DNA of 64,000 nucleotides, from contig JAHCAT010000005.1 in NCBI GenBank assembly GCA_019634735.1, positions 62,001 to 126,000 on the forward strand, read 5' to 3'. The DNA comes from Lysobacterales bacterium (lineage in GTDB: Bacteria > Pseudomonadota > Gammaproteobacteria > Xanthomonadales > UBA2363). Position 1 is the stretch's first letter, and each line of letters begins with the position of its first letter. The position numbers and the translations under genes were made by a program. The notes beneath the pieces are model-generated. The model had not been told where the DNA came from, searched no databases, and saw only the letters and a list, made by a program, of their open reading frames with translations. This document shows, one piece after another, positions 19,537 to 29,169 of the stretch.

Positions 19537-20142
19537 TCAGGACTGCGCCAGCGGCCGACGGCACCGGAAAACGTGTACCGGCACCAGGTTGCGCCATTCG
19601 CGCTCCCGCTCGACCACAGCGAATCGGCGGGCCAGGTGGGGCAAGACCTTGGCCGAGTACTGGTAGACCAGGAAGCAGCCGGCAGGAGCGAGGGTTGCTG
19701 CCACGGCATCCAGGGTGCGGTCGCGGATCGCCGGCGGCATGGTACTGAACGGAATTCCGGAGACCACCAGGTCGACCCGGTCGAACCCGGCCTCGCGCAG
19801 GTGCAGATGGAGGTCGGCGGCGCTGCCGTGCGCCACATGCAGTCGGGGGTCCGGAAACTGACGACCCAGCTCCGCGACGAAGTCGCGGTTCATTTCGATC
19901 GCGAGCAGCCGGGCGGCCGGCGCCATCCTGGCGAGCATCGCAGCGGTGATCGTCCCGACGCCAGGCCCCAGCTCGACGATGCGGCGGGCCTCGGACCACA
20001 GGGTGGAGTCCAGCAGTCTGCGCACCAGCGCAGGCGAGCTGACCGCAAAGGTGCCGACCATCCGTGGGTGCTTCACGAAGTTGAGCGCGAACACCAGGGC
20101 GCGGCGCAGCGCGCCCTCGCGGGCAGTAGTCGAACGCTCCAT
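19537..20142 (-). CDS. Class I SAM-dependent methyltransferase, phospholipid N-methyltransferase-like
   Basis: 201 residues. The N-terminal segment [21 protein letters not shown], then [16 protein letters not shown] (SAM motif I, about residues 56-71) and [14 protein letters not shown], followed by [10 protein letters not shown] where rRNA and phospholipid methyltransferases carry their substrate loop, resembles PmtA-type enzymes and the KsgA fold. It could methylate phosphatidylethanolamine, but the family also has uncharacterised members. ATG 20142 is chosen because similarity starts there; the frame remains open upstream with low-complexity sequence. Monocistronic, divergent from the kynurenine operon. 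Confidence 0.8.
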   Translation of the reverse strand: MERSTTAREGALRRALVFALNFVKHPRMVGTFAVSSPALVRRLLDSTLWSEARRIVELGPGVGTITAAMLARMAPAARLLAIEMNRDFVAELGRQFPDPRLHVAHGSAADLHLHLREAGFDRVDLVVSGIPFSTMPPAIRDRTLDAVAATLAPAGCFLVYQYSAKVLPHLARRFAVVEREREWRNLVPVHVFRCRRPLAQS

Positions 20143-20540
20143 GTCTGGCTGCCTCCTCGAGGGTGATCGGATCGCCATACCGCCAGGCAAGCCTAACAGC
20201 CTGCCGGCAGCCAGACATCCCGCCCACCCCGCCCGGCGACAGGCGGGGCTGCGCCCGCGTCGCAGCGAACGGATGCCCCCGGCACCCGGTCCGGGGCATC
20301 GCGTGCGGGAGGCCCGCGCGTGCACCGGGGAGTCGCCTTGCGCCCCATCGATCCATTGTTGACAACCGTCCGGCGCTGGTCCGGACCCGCCCATGGGCAA
20401 TCGGGTGCGCGCACCGTTGCGTCGCCGGACACTCGCGCATGTCCGCAAGGGCCGGGCTGTCCTCAAGCAGCCAACCGGCCCAGCCGACTGCCGCGCTGGT
20501 CGCCGCTGGGGGCTCCGGACCTTGCCGTACAATCGCGTCC
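20143..20540. promoter_or_regulatory. Divergent control region of the kynurenine operon and the methyltransferase gene
   Basis: 398 bp without a gene. A TACAAT hexamer at 20528-20533 ends 7 nt before the ACMSD ATG, so a transcript from it would be leaderless, and no Shine-Dalgarno sequence precedes that ATG. No good -35 lies 16-18 nt upstream of it. An isolated TTGACA occurs at 20359-20364 without a matching -10. No operator for a KynR/Lrp-type regulator is recognisable. Confidence 0.35.
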
Positions 20541-21572
20541 ATGCCGATCATCGACGTTCACGCCCACATGCTGCCGCGCGACTGGCCGGACCTGGCAAGC
20601 CGCTTCGGCGACGCCCGGTTCCCGGTCATTCACCACACCGACGACGGCCGGCATCGCATCTACCGGGACGGGCGCTTCTTCAGGGAGATCTGGCCCAACG
20701 CCTGGGATGCCGAGGCGCGGATCGCCGATTACGCCCGTTTCGGCGTCGACGTCCAGGTGATCTCCACGGTGCCGGTGATGTTCTCCTACTGGGCCAAGGG
20801 CCACCACGCCCTGGAGCTGCACAAGGCGCTGAACGACCACGCCGCCGAGGTCTGCCGCGCCCATCCGCGCAACTACATCGGCCTGGCCACCGTGCCGCTG
20901 CAATCCCCGACGCTTGCGATCCGTGAGCTGGAACGCTGCGTGGACGGGCTCGGCCTGGCCGGGGTGCAGGTCGGCAGCCATATCAACCAGTGGAACCTGG
21001 ACGCACCCGAGCTGTTCGAGTTCTTCCAGGCCTGCGCCGAACTGGGCGCTGCGGTCCTGGTTCACCCCTGGGACATGATGGGCACCGAGTCGATGCCCCG
21101 GTACTGGCTGCCCTGGCTGGTCGGCATGCCCGCCGAGCAGTCGCGCGCCGCCTGCTCGCTGATCTTCGGCGGCGTGCTGGAGCGCCTGCCGTCCCTGCGC
21201 GTGTGCTTCGCGCATGGCGGCGGCAGCTTTCCCTACACCATCGGCCGGATCGAGCACGGCTTCCGGATGCGCCCGGACCTGGTCGCCACCGACAACCCAC
21301 GCAATCCGCGGGAATACCTCGACCGCATCTGGTTCGACTCCTGCGTGCACGACGACCTGGCGCTGCGCTACCTGCTGGATGTCGCCGGCGAGGGCAAGGT
21401 GATGCTGGGGACCGACTACCCGTTCCCGCTGGGCGAGCAGGAGCCGGGCAGCCACATCCGTGCGCTGGGCCTGCCGCAGGCGCAGCAGGACAGTCTGTTC
21501 CACGGCAGCGCCCTGGCCTGGCTGGGGCTCGACGCCCGGCGTTTCGGCGCCGCTGCGGAGCGGGCCGCATGA
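20541..21572 (+). CDS. nbaD: 2-amino-3-carboxymuconate-6-semialdehyde decarboxylase (ACMSD)
   Basis: Decarboxylates ACMS to 2-aminomuconate semialdehyde, steering tryptophan carbon to catabolism instead of quinolinate. The 343-residue amidohydrolase-fold protein shows the zinc ligands: H7 and H9 ([12 protein letters not shown]), H175 ([11 protein letters not shown]) and D292 ([16 protein letters not shown]), plus the catalytic His near 225 ([12 protein letters not shown]). The positions agree within two residues with the Pseudomonas enzyme as I recall it. ATG 20541 matches the family start. It overlaps kynureninase by 4 nt (ATGA). First gene of the operon. Confidence 0.95.
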   Translation: MPIIDVHAHMLPRDWPDLASRFGDARFPVIHHTDDGRHRIYRDGRFFREIWPNAWDAEARIADYARFGVDVQVISTVPVMFSYWAKGHHALELHKALNDHAAEVCRAHPRNYIGLATVPLQSPTLAIRELERCVDGLGLAGVQVGSHINQWNLDAPELFEFFQACAELGAAVLVHPWDMMGTESMPRYWLPWLVGMPAEQSRAACSLIFGGVLERLPSLRVCFAHGGGSFPYTIGRIEHGFRMRPDLVATDNPRNPREYLDRIWFDSCVHDDLALRYLLDVAGEGKVMLGTDYPFPLGEQEPGSHIRALGLPQAQQDSLFHGSALAWLGLDARRFGAAAERAA

Positions 21573-22852
21573 GCGTCGACGCGCTGGAGCTGTGGGCGCT
21601 CGACCAGGATGCCGCCGACCCCCTGGCGAGCCTGCGCGAGGCCTTCGAGATCCCGGTCGGCGCCGACGGCCAGCCCTGGGCGTACTTCTGCGGCAACTCC
21701 CTGGGCCTGCAGCCGCGCGCCGCGCGCGACGCCGTGCTGGCCGAGCTGGAACAGTGGCGGACGGTGGCCGTCGAGGGCCATTTCCGCGGCAAGCTGCCGT
21801 GGATGGACTACCACGCCTTCGTGCGCGACGACCTGGCACTGGTGGCCGGCGCGCGGCCGCTCGAGGTGGTGGCGATGAACTCGCTGACCGCCAACCTGCA
21901 CCTGCTGATGGCCAGCTTCTACCGGCCGACCCGGCAGCGGCCGGCGATCCTGATCGAGGCCGGCGCCTTCCCATCGGACCGCCATGCGGTGGAATCGCAG
22001 GTCCGCTTCCACGGGTTCGACCCCGCCACCGACCTGATCGAACTGGAGGCCGACGAGCCGGCCGGGACGATCTCCGACGCGGCGATCGCCGATGCCATCG
22101 CCCGGCACGGCGAACGCCTGGCCCTGGTGCTGATGCCGGGCGTGCAGTACCGCACCGGCCAGGTCTTCGACATCGCGGCGATCACCGCCCAGGCGCACGC
22201 GGTCGGCGCCATCGCCGGATTTGATCTGGCGCATGCCTTCGGCAACCTCGACCTCCGGCTGCACGACGATGGCCCGGATTTCGCGGTCTGGTGCCACTAC
22301 AAGTACGGCAACGCCGGGCCCGGCGCGGTCGGCGGCGCCTTCGTCCACGAGCGCCATGCCGACACCGACCGGCCGCGCCTGGCCGGCTGGTGGGGCCACG
22401 ACCCGGCGACCCGGTTCCTGATGGGCCCGGACTTCGTGCCGACCCGCGGCGCCGACGGCTGGCAACTGTCCAATCCGCCGGTGCTGGCGCTGGCGCCCCT
22501 GCGCGCCTCTCTGGCCCTGTTCCGACAGGCGGGCATGGCGCGGCTGCGCGCCAAGTCGCTGGCGCTGAGCGGCTGGCTGGCGCAGCGCATCGGCGAGGAT
22601 CTCGGCGACGTGCTCGATATCGTCACGCCACTGGCGACGCACCGCCGCGGCGCCCAGCTTTCGCTGCGGGTGCGTGCCGGGCGGGACGCCGGGCGCGCCC
22701 TGTTCGAGCATCTGATGGCGCAGGGCGTGATCGGCGACTGGCGCGAGCCAGACGTCATCCGGATCGCGCCGGCGCCGCTGTACAACCGCTACACCGACGC
22801 CCTGCGTTTCCTGGACGCGGTCGCCGCCTGGCGCGACCGCGCCGCGCGATGA
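21569..22852 (+). CDS. kynU: Kynureninase
   Basis: PLP enzyme that cleaves 3-hydroxykynurenine to 3-hydroxyanthranilate plus alanine. The 427-residue product has [11 protein letters not shown] near the N-terminus, [12 protein letters not shown] (cofactor-binding Asp and His), and [18 protein letters not shown], where K245 is the Schiff-base lysine. The C-terminal [18 protein letters not shown] binds substrate carboxylate in the family. It overlaps ACMSD upstream and kynurenine monooxygenase downstream by 4 nt each, so the three are strongly coupled. Confidence 0.97.
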   Translation: MSVDALELWALDQDAADPLASLREAFEIPVGADGQPWAYFCGNSLGLQPRAARDAVLAELEQWRTVAVEGHFRGKLPWMDYHAFVRDDLALVAGARPLEVVAMNSLTANLHLLMASFYRPTRQRPAILIEAGAFPSDRHAVESQVRFHGFDPATDLIELEADEPAGTISDAAIADAIARHGERLALVLMPGVQYRTGQVFDIAAITAQAHAVGAIAGFDLAHAFGNLDLRLHDDGPDFAVWCHYKYGNAGPGAVGGAFVHERHADTDRPRLAGWWGHDPATRFLMGPDFVPTRGADGWQLSNPPVLALAPLRASLALFRQAGMARLRAKSLALSGWLAQRIGEDLGDVLDIVTPLATHRRGAQLSLRVRAGRDAGRALFEHLMAQGVIGDWREPDVIRIAPAPLYNRYTDALRFLDAVAAWRDRAAR

Positions 22853-24261
22853 GCGCCCCGCCGCCGGGGGGGCCGCGCCCGGACTTCACGATCGTCGGCG
22901 CCGGCCTGGTCGGCAGCCTGCTGGCGGTGCTGCTGGCCCGCCAGGGCCATCGCGTCGAGCTGTTCGAGCGGCGCGGCGACCCGCGCCGGTCCGGCTATGA
23001 GGGCGGCCGCTCGATCAACCTGGCGATGGCTGCGCGCGGCCTGCGCGCCCTGGAGGCCGCCGGCCTGCGCGAGGCGGTTATGGTCCAGGCGGTGATGATG
23101 CGCGGCCGCATGGTGCATGAGCGCGGCGGTGCGATCGGCCTGCAGCGCTACGGCCGCGACGATTCCGAGGTGATCTGGTCGGTGCATCGCGGCCGCCTCA
23201 ACCTGGCCCTGCTCGACGCCGCCGAGGCAGCCGGCACACGGCTGCATTTCGACCAGCGCCTGGTCGAGGTCGACTGGGACCGGCGCAGCCTGGTGCTGAG
23301 CGATCCTGAGGGGGAAACCCGCCAGCACCCGGCCGGCCTGCTGGTCGGCTGCGACGGTGCCGGCTCGGCACTGCGCGCGGCGATGGCAGGCGTCGCCGAC
23401 CTCGGCGAGCGCTTCGCGCCGCTCGATCACGGCTACAAGGAAGTGGCGATCGGACCGGGGCCCGGCGGCGCGTTCCGTCTCGAACCCAATGCCCTGCACA
23501 TCTGGCCGCGCGACGCCTTCATGCTGATCGCCCTGGCCAACATCGACGGCAGCTTCACCGGCACGCTGTTCCTGGCCGGCGAGGGCGAGCCGGGATTCTC
23601 CGGCCTCACCGACGCGGCAACGGTGCGCGCCTTCTTCGAACGCGAGTTCCCCGACGCCACGCCCCTGGTCGACGACCTCGAGGGCGACTTCTTCCGGCAC
23701 CCGACCGGCCTGCTCGGCACCCTGTGGCTGGAGCGCTGGCACCTGGACGGCCGCGCCGTGCTGATGGGCGACGCCGCGCACGCCCTGGTGCCCTTCCACG
23801 GCCAGGGCATGAACTGCGGCTTCGAGGACGCACTGGCCTTCGCGACCCTGGTCGAACGCCTCGGCACCGGCGACCCGGCCGCCCTGTTCGCGGCATTCGC
23901 CGCCGAGCGCAAGCCCAACGCCGACGCCATCGCCCGGATGGCGCTGGAGAACTACGTCGAGATGCGCGACCGCGTCGACGACCCCGACTTCAAGCTCAAG
24001 CAGGCGATCGCCGCCGAACTGCAGCGCCGCCACCCCGACCGTTTCATGCCGCGCTACGCCCTGGTCACCTTCAGCGCCCTGCCCTACGCCCAGGCCGAGG
24101 CCCGCGGCATCGCCCAGGCCGCGATCCTCGACCGCCTGGCCGCCGGCCGCGCCGACCTCGACGACATCGACTGGTCGCTGGCGGCCACCCTGGTTGGTCA
24201 GGAACTCACGCCCCTGCCCGCTTCGGCGCACTGGCGTTTTCCGCAGGCACTGCCGGATTAG
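22849..24261 (+). CDS. kmo: Kynurenine 3-monooxygenase
   Basis: FAD- and NADPH-dependent hydroxylase of L-kynurenine. The 470-residue product shows the dinucleotide motif FTIVGAGLVGSLLAVLLARQ at residues 14-33, the substrate-side loop YEGGRSINLAMAARG, and the second FAD motif GDAAHALVPFHGQGMNCGFE. A C-terminal segment with FMPRYALVTFSALPYAQA fits the bacterial enzyme, which lacks the eukaryotic membrane anchor. Last gene of the ACMSD-kynU-kmo operon. A dispersed repeat that can act as a terminator starts within a few bases of its TAG stop. Confidence 0.97.
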   Translation: MSAPPPGGPRPDFTIVGAGLVGSLLAVLLARQGHRVELFERRGDPRRSGYEGGRSINLAMAARGLRALEAAGLREAVMVQAVMMRGRMVHERGGAIGLQRYGRDDSEVIWSVHRGRLNLALLDAAEAAGTRLHFDQRLVEVDWDRRSLVLSDPEGETRQHPAGLLVGCDGAGSALRAAMAGVADLGERFAPLDHGYKEVAIGPGPGGAFRLEPNALHIWPRDAFMLIALANIDGSFTGTLFLAGEGEPGFSGLTDAATVRAFFEREFPDATPLVDDLEGDFFRHPTGLLGTLWLERWHLDGRAVLMGDAAHALVPFHGQGMNCGFEDALAFATLVERLGTGDPAALFAAFAAERKPNADAIARMALENYVEMRDRVDDPDFKLKQAIAAELQRRHPDRFMPRYALVTFSALPYAQAEARGIAQAAILDRLAAGRADLDDIDWSLAATLVGQELTPLPASAHWRFPQALPD

Positions 24262-24264
24262 CGA

Positions 24265-24413
24265 GCTGTTCAAGAACAGCCTGCTGGCTGCGGCCATGAA
24301 TGGCCGCTCGACGAAGCAACTGCGTAAGCAGTCGATTCGACGGTCGCCCGTCCGGACCTGCGCCGGACGGGCGACCTGAAAAACGACCAGGACGGTCGTT
24401 CTTCAACATGCTG
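24265..24413 (+). repeat. Dispersed 3'-end repeat, copy B
   Basis: About 149 bp, the inverted partner of 2737-2890 (about 89% identity, no gaps). It begins 4 nt past the kmo stop. It contains a 13-bp hairpin, gtcgcccgtccgg...ccggacgggcgac (about 24343-24375), and then the hairpin aacgacc...ggtcgtt followed by cttc near 24382-24403. Its orientation relative to the upstream gene is the same as copy A. Confidence 0.8.
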
Positions 24414-24470
24414 CTGGCGACGCGCCGAGCATCGATCATCCCAGGTGTCCCGGCAATTTCCCAGCAAGTT

Positions 24471-24532
24471 CCCGTCTGGCCATGCCCCGGACGGGCGACG
24501 AAACGTGCCGGCACGGTGGTCTTCCAACAGGC
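24471..24532 (+). repeat. Partial diverged copy C of the 3'-end repeat
   Basis: About 62 bp resembling the last third of copy B: cccgtctgg...ccggacgggcgac, then a hairpin gtgccggcac and ggtggtcttccaaca, with a short deletion relative to copy B. Same orientation as copy B, 58 nt downstream of it, and ending 2 nt before the convergent amidase gene stop. Confidence 0.6.
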
Positions 24533-24534
24533 CG

Positions 24535-25347
24535 TCAGGCCGTCTCCCCCTGCAGCCGGAACCGATCGGCATCCATCCAGGCCGGGAAGCGCTCGCGGTG
24601 CGCCTGCAGGTGCGCGGGGTCCAGGGTGGCGGTGACCACCTGGGCGTGGCTGCCCAGTTCGACCACCGGCTCGCCGGTGGCGTCGAGCACGGCGCTGTCG
24701 CCGGCGTAGTCGATGCCGTTGCCGTCGCGGCCGACCCGGTTGACGCCGACGCAGCAGGCCAGGTTCTCGATGGCGCGGGCGCGCAGCAGGGTGCGCCAGG
24801 GCTGCCGGCGCGGCGCCGGCCAGTTGGCCACGAACAGCAGCAGGTCGTAGTCCATGCGGCCGGCGTCTTTGTCCATACGATTGCGCAGCCAGACCGGGAA
24901 GCGCAGGTCGTAGCAGACCTGCGGCAGCACCCGCCAGCCGGCCAGCTCGACCACCGGCCGGCGGTCGCCGGCGGCGTAGCGGTGGTGCTCGCCGGCCATC
25001 CGGAACAGGTGGCGCTTGTCGTAGGTTTCGAAGCTGCCGTCCGGTCGCATCCAGACCAGGCGGTTCCAGGCTTTGCCGCCTTCGGCGATCACCACGCTGC
25101 CGGTGACCACGGCGTCCAGGGCGCGCGCCTGGGTGGCCAGCCAGATCAGGCTGGCGCCGGCCATGTCCTCGGCGGCCTCCACCGCATCGTTGCTGAAGCC
25201 GGAGGTGAAGGTCTCCGGCAGCACCACCAGATCGGTGGCGCCCGCCAGCGGCGCGATCAGGCCGCCGTAGTAGGCACGGTTGCCCTCCGGATCGTGCCAG
25301 CGGGTGTCGCCCTGGACCAGGGAGATGCGCAGGGGCGACAGGCTCAT
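24535..25347 (-). CDS. Omega-amidase / nitrilase-family hydrolase (YafV-like)
   Basis: 270 residues. Nitrilase catalytic triad: Glu in LVVLPETFTSGF (about residue 45), Lys in ETYDKRHLFR and Cys in LPQVCYDLRFPVW. The GDTRWHDPEGN start and RAIENLACCVGVNRVG are typical of the YafV/omega-amidase branch, which hydrolyses 2-oxoglutaramate and 2-oxosuccinamate. ATG 25347 overlaps the stop of the upstream aminotransferase by 4 nt. Such transaminase/omega-amidase pairs let glutamine transaminases run irreversibly, for instance in methionine salvage. Confidence 0.9.
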   Translation of the reverse strand: MSLSPLRISLVQGDTRWHDPEGNRAYYGGLIAPLAGATDLVVLPETFTSGFSNDAVEAAEDMAGASLIWLATQARALDAVVTGSVVIAEGGKAWNRLVWMRPDGSFETYDKRHLFRMAGEHHRYAAGDRRPVVELAGWRVLPQVCYDLRFPVWLRNRMDKDAGRMDYDLLLFVANWPAPRRQPWRTLLRARAIENLACCVGVNRVGRDGNGIDYAGDSAVLDATGEPVVELGSHAQVVTATLDPAHLQAHRERFPAWMDADRFRLQGETA

Positions 25348-26489
25348 ACCGCGCGCAGCCTTTCCGCTGCGGCGGCCAGCGTGTCTTCGCCCTTGGCGAA
25401 GCACAGCCGGACCAGGCGGCTGCCCGGCGGCCGCTCGTAGAACGGCGACAGCGGGATCGCCGCGACCTTGTGCTGCGCGCACAGCCACTCGCAGAAGGCC
25501 AGGTCGTCCTGGTCGCTGATCGCCGAATAGTCGGCCAGCTGGAAGTAGCCTCCCGGCACCGGCAACAGCTCGAAGCGGGAGCCTGCCATGGCCGCCCTGA
25601 AGAAGTCCCGCTTGGCCTGGTAGAAGGCCGGCAGTTCCAGGTAGTGCGCCGGGATCGAGGCCAGCACGTCGGCCAGCGCGCACTGCGCGGCATGGAAGGT
25701 GCAGAAGGTCAGGTACTGGTGGACCTTGCGGAACTCCGCCGACAGCGCCGCCGGCGCCACGCAGTAGCCGACCTTCCAGCCTGTGCAGTGGTAGGTCTTG
25801 CCGAACGAGCTGATCACGAAGCTGCGCTGCGCGAGCTCATCGTGGCGCAGCACGCTCTCGTGGCGGACGCCGTCGAACACGATGTGCTCGTAGACCTCGT
25901 CGGAGACCACCAGGATGCGGGTGTCGCGGACGATGTCCGCCAGTCGGCGCAGGTCGCCGGCATCGAGCACGGCGCCAGCCGGGTTGTGCGGGCTGTTGAC
26001 CAGCAACATGCGTGTTTTTGCGGTCACCGAATCGGCGACCTGCTGCCAGTCGACGGCGAAATCGGGCAGGCGCAGCGGGATGCGCACGCAACGGCCGCCG
26101 TTGAGTTCGACCGCAGGCGCATAGGAGTCGTAGCAGGGGTCGAGCAGGATCACCTCGTCGCCCGGCTGCAGCACGGCGGCGAAGGCGGCGTACAGCGCCT
26201 CGGTGGCGCCGCTGGTGACGGTGATCTCGGCCTCCGGATCGACGTCGCGCCCATACAGGGACTTGGTCTTCAGGGCGATCTGCTCGCGCAGTGCCGGCAC
26301 GCCGGCCATGGGCGCGTACTGGTTGCGGCCTCCGGCCAGGTGCCGGGCGATCGCCTCGAACAGTTCCGGCGGCCCTTCGAAATCCGGGAAGCCCTGGCCC
26401 AGGTTGAGGGCGCCATGGCGCGCGGCGAGCTGCGACATGACGGTGAAGATCGTGGTGCCGACGTCCGGCAGCTTGCTGGCGATGTGCAT
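25344..26489 (-). CDS. PLP-dependent aminotransferase, methionine/glutamine type (YbdL-like)
   Basis: 381 residues. The start MHIASKLPDVGTTIFTVMSQ and NLGQGFPDFEGP are characteristic of YbdL and kynurenine/glutamine transaminase-like class I aminotransferases. PLP residues: VTSGATEALYAAF, SPHNPAG, VVSDEVYEHI and the Schiff-base Lys in SSFGKTYHCTGWKVGY. An in-frame ATG at 26501 would add MLGG. It is coupled to the omega-amidase gene by an ATGA overlap, which supports a role making methionine from its keto acid with glutamine as donor. Because it lies near kynurenine genes, a side activity on kynurenine is conceivable but not shown. Confidence 0.9.
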   Translation of the reverse strand: MHIASKLPDVGTTIFTVMSQLAARHGALNLGQGFPDFEGPPELFEAIARHLAGGRNQYAPMAGVPALREQIALKTKSLYGRDVDPEAEITVTSGATEALYAAFAAVLQPGDEVILLDPCYDSYAPAVELNGGRCVRIPLRLPDFAVDWQQVADSVTAKTRMLLVNSPHNPAGAVLDAGDLRRLADIVRDTRILVVSDEVYEHIVFDGVRHESVLRHDELAQRSFVISSFGKTYHCTGWKVGYCVAPAALSAEFRKVHQYLTFCTFHAAQCALADVLASIPAHYLELPAFYQAKRDFFRAAMAGSRFELLPVPGGYFQLADYSAISDQDDLAFCEWLCAQHKVAAIPLSPFYERPPGSRLVRLCFAKGEDTLAAAAERLRAV

Positions 26490-26540
26490 GCCGCCAAGCA
26501 TAGCGAATGGCCGGCCGCCGGAGCATGCCGACCGGGGCGC

Positions 26541-27179
26541 TCAGGCGGGATCGGGCACCCCGGAGGCGTCGGCGCCGCGCTCGTCGGGATCGACCAGCAG
26601 CGCCACCGCATTGGCGTCGATCGCGCGCACCTGCTCGGCGAGCGCACGCTCGACCAGCAGGTACCCGCCGCGCATCTGGACCACGCCGAGACGGCCGTCG
26701 TTGACCTGCGGCATCTGCTCGGCGGTGACGTAGACGCGCCGGATCTTGCCGCCGTATTCGAAGTGCCTGGCCTCGTCGGCCTCGGGACTGTTGAGCGTCC
26801 TGCCCTCCAGCAGCGCCGTCACCGCCTCGCGCTGCCGGCGTCGGCGCTCGGCCGTCTCCCTCTCGATGCGCTGCCGCTCCTCGCGCTCGCGCTGCTCGGC
26901 ACGCGCCCGGAGTGCGTAGGCCTTGGCCAGGTCGATTTCCTCCTGGCTGCGCGGCGCCGGCTTGCCCCTTGGCGCCGTCGCGGCGCCCCGGGTACCCCGC
27001 CCCATCGCACCGTCCGCGCCGGCGGCGCCCTTTCCGGCCCCGCTTCGGGCAGCCCCCCTGCCGCCGCCGCGAGGTCCACGGTCGCGGCCCCCGCCAGGCC
27101 GGACCTCGGGCTCGCGCACCGGCTTGAACTGCTCCAGGACACCGCTCTGGCGCAGGGCATCTCGCAGGGAACTGGTCAT
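26541..27179 (-). CDS. DUF2058 family protein (YaiL-like)
   Basis: 212-residue soluble protein of unknown function. The N-terminus MTSSLRDALRQSGVLEQF is conserved in YaiL proteins. A Gly/Arg-rich linker (about 25-75) follows, then a charged coiled coil (AEQREREERQRIERETAERR), then a compact C-terminal domain (YGGKIRRVYVTAEQMPQV...GRLGVVQMRGGYLLV). A nucleoprotein or ribosome-associated role has been suggested for the family but is not established. ATG 27179 matches the family start. It lies 51 nt upstream of the aminotransferase start on the same strand. Confidence 0.88.
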   Translation of the reverse strand: MTSSLRDALRQSGVLEQFKPVREPEVRPGGGRDRGPRGGGRGAARSGAGKGAAGADGAMGRGTRGAATAPRGKPAPRSQEEIDLAKAYALRARAEQREREERQRIERETAERRRRQREAVTALLEGRTLNSPEADEARHFEYGGKIRRVYVTAEQMPQVNDGRLGVVQMRGGYLLVERALAEQVRAIDANAVALLVDPDERGADASGVPDPA

Positions 27180-27456
27180 GGCGGTGTTTCGGTCCTGCCT
27201 CGGGGCGGCCAGCTTGCCCGCAGCCCGGCCGCCCGGCAAGTGGCGGCGCGCTGGCGCGCCATCGGATGCGAGGGTGCTGGCACCGACCCGCGGACCGGCG
27301 CGCAACCGCGACGCGGGGCTGCCCTGGCCGCATCGGAACGGTCGGCCGGCGGGTCCGCAGACGCAAGGAGCCCTCCGCCGGCACAGGACATCCATGGCAC
27401 CTGGCTGCGCCCGTGCCGATCCAAAGGGCATGCGGACACTCGCTGGCGAGGCCGGC

Positions 27457-28797
27457 CTACGATTGCCCTCGCACGGAACGACCCCGCCCGATCCCGTAGT
27501 AGGCGATTCCGGCCGACTCGACCTCGCCCGGATCGTAGATGTTGCGGCCGTCGAACAGCACAGGCGTGGCCAGGGACCGGCGGATGCGCTCCAGATCAGG
27601 GCTGCGGAAGCTCTTCCACTCGGTGACCACGACCAACGCGTCGGCACCCTCCAGCGCGGACCAGGCATCCGTACACAGCACCAGGTCGGATCGCTCGCCA
27701 TACAGGTTGCGCGCCTGCTCCATCGCTTCCGGATCGTGCGCCCGGACCCGAGCGCCATCGGCCCACAACAGCTCCAGGAGCGTCCGGCTGGGGGCTTCCC
27801 GCATGTCGTCGGTGTTGGGCTTGAAGGCCAGCCCCCAGACCGCGATGGTGCGCCCGCCCAGGTCGCCGAAGTGGCCTGCCAGCAACTGGTGAAGACGCAG
27901 CTTCTGGGCGCGATTGACGGCCTCCACCGCCTGCAGCAGGCGCGGCTCGCAACCATGGCTGCGCGCGGTGTGCTCGAGCGCGCTGACATCCTTGGGAAAG
28001 CACGACCCGCCGTAGCCGGCTCCCGGGTAGATGAAATGCCAGCCGATGCGCGGATCCGATCCGATGCCGCGACGGACCTGCTCGACGTCGGCGCCGACCC
28101 GTTCGGCGATGTTGGCGATCTCGTTCATGAAGCTGATCTTGGTCGCCAGCATGGCGTTCGCGGCGTACTTGGTCAGTTCTGCCGAGCGCACGTCCATCAC
28201 GACGATCCGCTCGTGGTTGCGATTGAACGGTGCGTACAGCCTGCGCAGCAGTTCCACCGCCTGCTCGCTGCCGGCACCGACGACGATGCGGTCCGGGCGC
28301 ATGCAGTCGTTGACGGCGTCGCCCTCCTTGAGGAACTCGGGATTGGAGGCGACCTCCACTTGCAGGTCCAGGCCCCGCGACGCCAGCGCCTCCCGGATCA
28401 CGGCACCGACCTGGTCGGCGGTGCCGACCGGCACGGTCGATTTGGTGACCACCAGCAGCGGCCGCGCCATGTGCCCGCCGATGCTGCGCGCGACGTCCAG
28501 CACGTGGCGGAGGTCGGCGCTGCCGTCCTCGTCCGGCGGCGTGCCGACCGCGATGAAGGCGACCTGGGCATGCGCCACCGCAGCGGCGGCATCGGTCTCG
28601 AAGCGCAGGCGGCCGGCGGCGAGGTTCTCGCGCACCAGCGGCGCCAGGCCGGGCTCGAAGATCGGCACCTCGCCGCGCCGCAGGGCGGCGACCTTGCCGG
28701 CATCGATATCGACGCAGACCACCTCGTTGCCGACCTCGGCCAGGCAGGCGCCGGTGACCAGGCCGACATAGCCGGTGCCGAAGATGCTGACGCGCAT
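27457..28797 (-). CDS. ugd: UDP-glucose 6-dehydrogenase
   Basis: Oxidises UDP-glucose to UDP-glucuronate with NAD+, a precursor of exopolysaccharide or lipid A sugars. The 446-residue product has the NAD motif [32 protein letters not shown], the catalytic segment [16 protein letters not shown] with the nucleophilic Cys near residue 260, and the C-terminal UDP-binding domain ([18 protein letters not shown]). AGGAGG lies upstream of ATG 28797. No other nucleotide-sugar gene is adjacent, but the envelope glycosyltransferase block lies 5 kb away. Confidence 0.96.
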   Translation of the reverse strand: MRVSIFGTGYVGLVTGACLAEVGNEVVCVDIDAGKVAALRRGEVPIFEPGLAPLVRENLAAGRLRFETDAAAAVAHAQVAFIAVGTPPDEDGSADLRHVLDVARSIGGHMARPLLVVTKSTVPVGTADQVGAVIREALASRGLDLQVEVASNPEFLKEGDAVNDCMRPDRIVVGAGSEQAVELLRRLYAPFNRNHERIVVMDVRSAELTKYAANAMLATKISFMNEIANIAERVGADVEQVRRGIGSDPRIGWHFIYPGAGYGGSCFPKDVSALEHTARSHGCEPRLLQAVEAVNRAQKLRLHQLLAGHFGDLGGRTIAVWGLAFKPNTDDMREAPSRTLLELLWADGARVRAHDPEAMEQARNLYGERSDLVLCTDAWSALEGADALVVVTEWKSFRSPDLERIRRSLATPVLFDGRNIYDPGEVESAGIAYYGIGRGRSVRGQS

Positions 28798-29169
28798 GGG
28801 GGTTCCTCCTGACCTGGATGTTTCCTGAGACCGCTACAGCGTGGTGTCGGCCACGCCTTCACCGTCCAACGGTCCGCTGCCCGCACCACGAAGCGATCTC
28901 GACGGCCTCGCTACGCGTCCTCATGAAGTATCCAGGCCAACCGCAGCTGCCGGAGGATACATGGCGGTCGTTACGGGACCGTTGCCCTGGGCGGCCGTGC
29001 AGGCCAGCCGCGATCCCGGCGGTGCCCTCGGGGCCTGCACGCTGCTGGACACTGCACAGCCGCGCTGGCCGCGGGCACGATGGCGGGTCCCGCCGGAAAA
29101 GACGAAGGCGCCCCTGGGGGCGCCTTCGTCATCGATCCGCGTGCCGGCGGCCGCCGGCCGGGATTTCCC
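28798..29169. other. Intergenic region: ugd promoter side and fkp terminator
   Basis: 372 bp between two minus-strand genes. It includes the FKBP gene terminator (29101-29130) and the ugd ribosome binding site, plus presumably its promoter, which I cannot identify. A short plus-strand frame from ATG 28961 is not supported as a gene. Confidence 0.45.
29101..29130 (-). terminator. Intrinsic terminator of the FKBP isomerase gene
   Basis: A 13-bp perfect inverted repeat (29101-29113 with 29118-29130) and 4-nt loop, 39 nt past the stop. On the minus strand it is followed directly by TTTTCC, a classic rho-independent signal. Confidence 0.85.

Noticed and set aside
24194..24379. Peptide LLAAAMNGRSTKQLRKQSIR encoded in the repeat, similar in copy A
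   Set aside because: The similarity follows from DNA identity of the repeat; no start codon context or ribosome binding site is shared and the frame differs from that of kmo.
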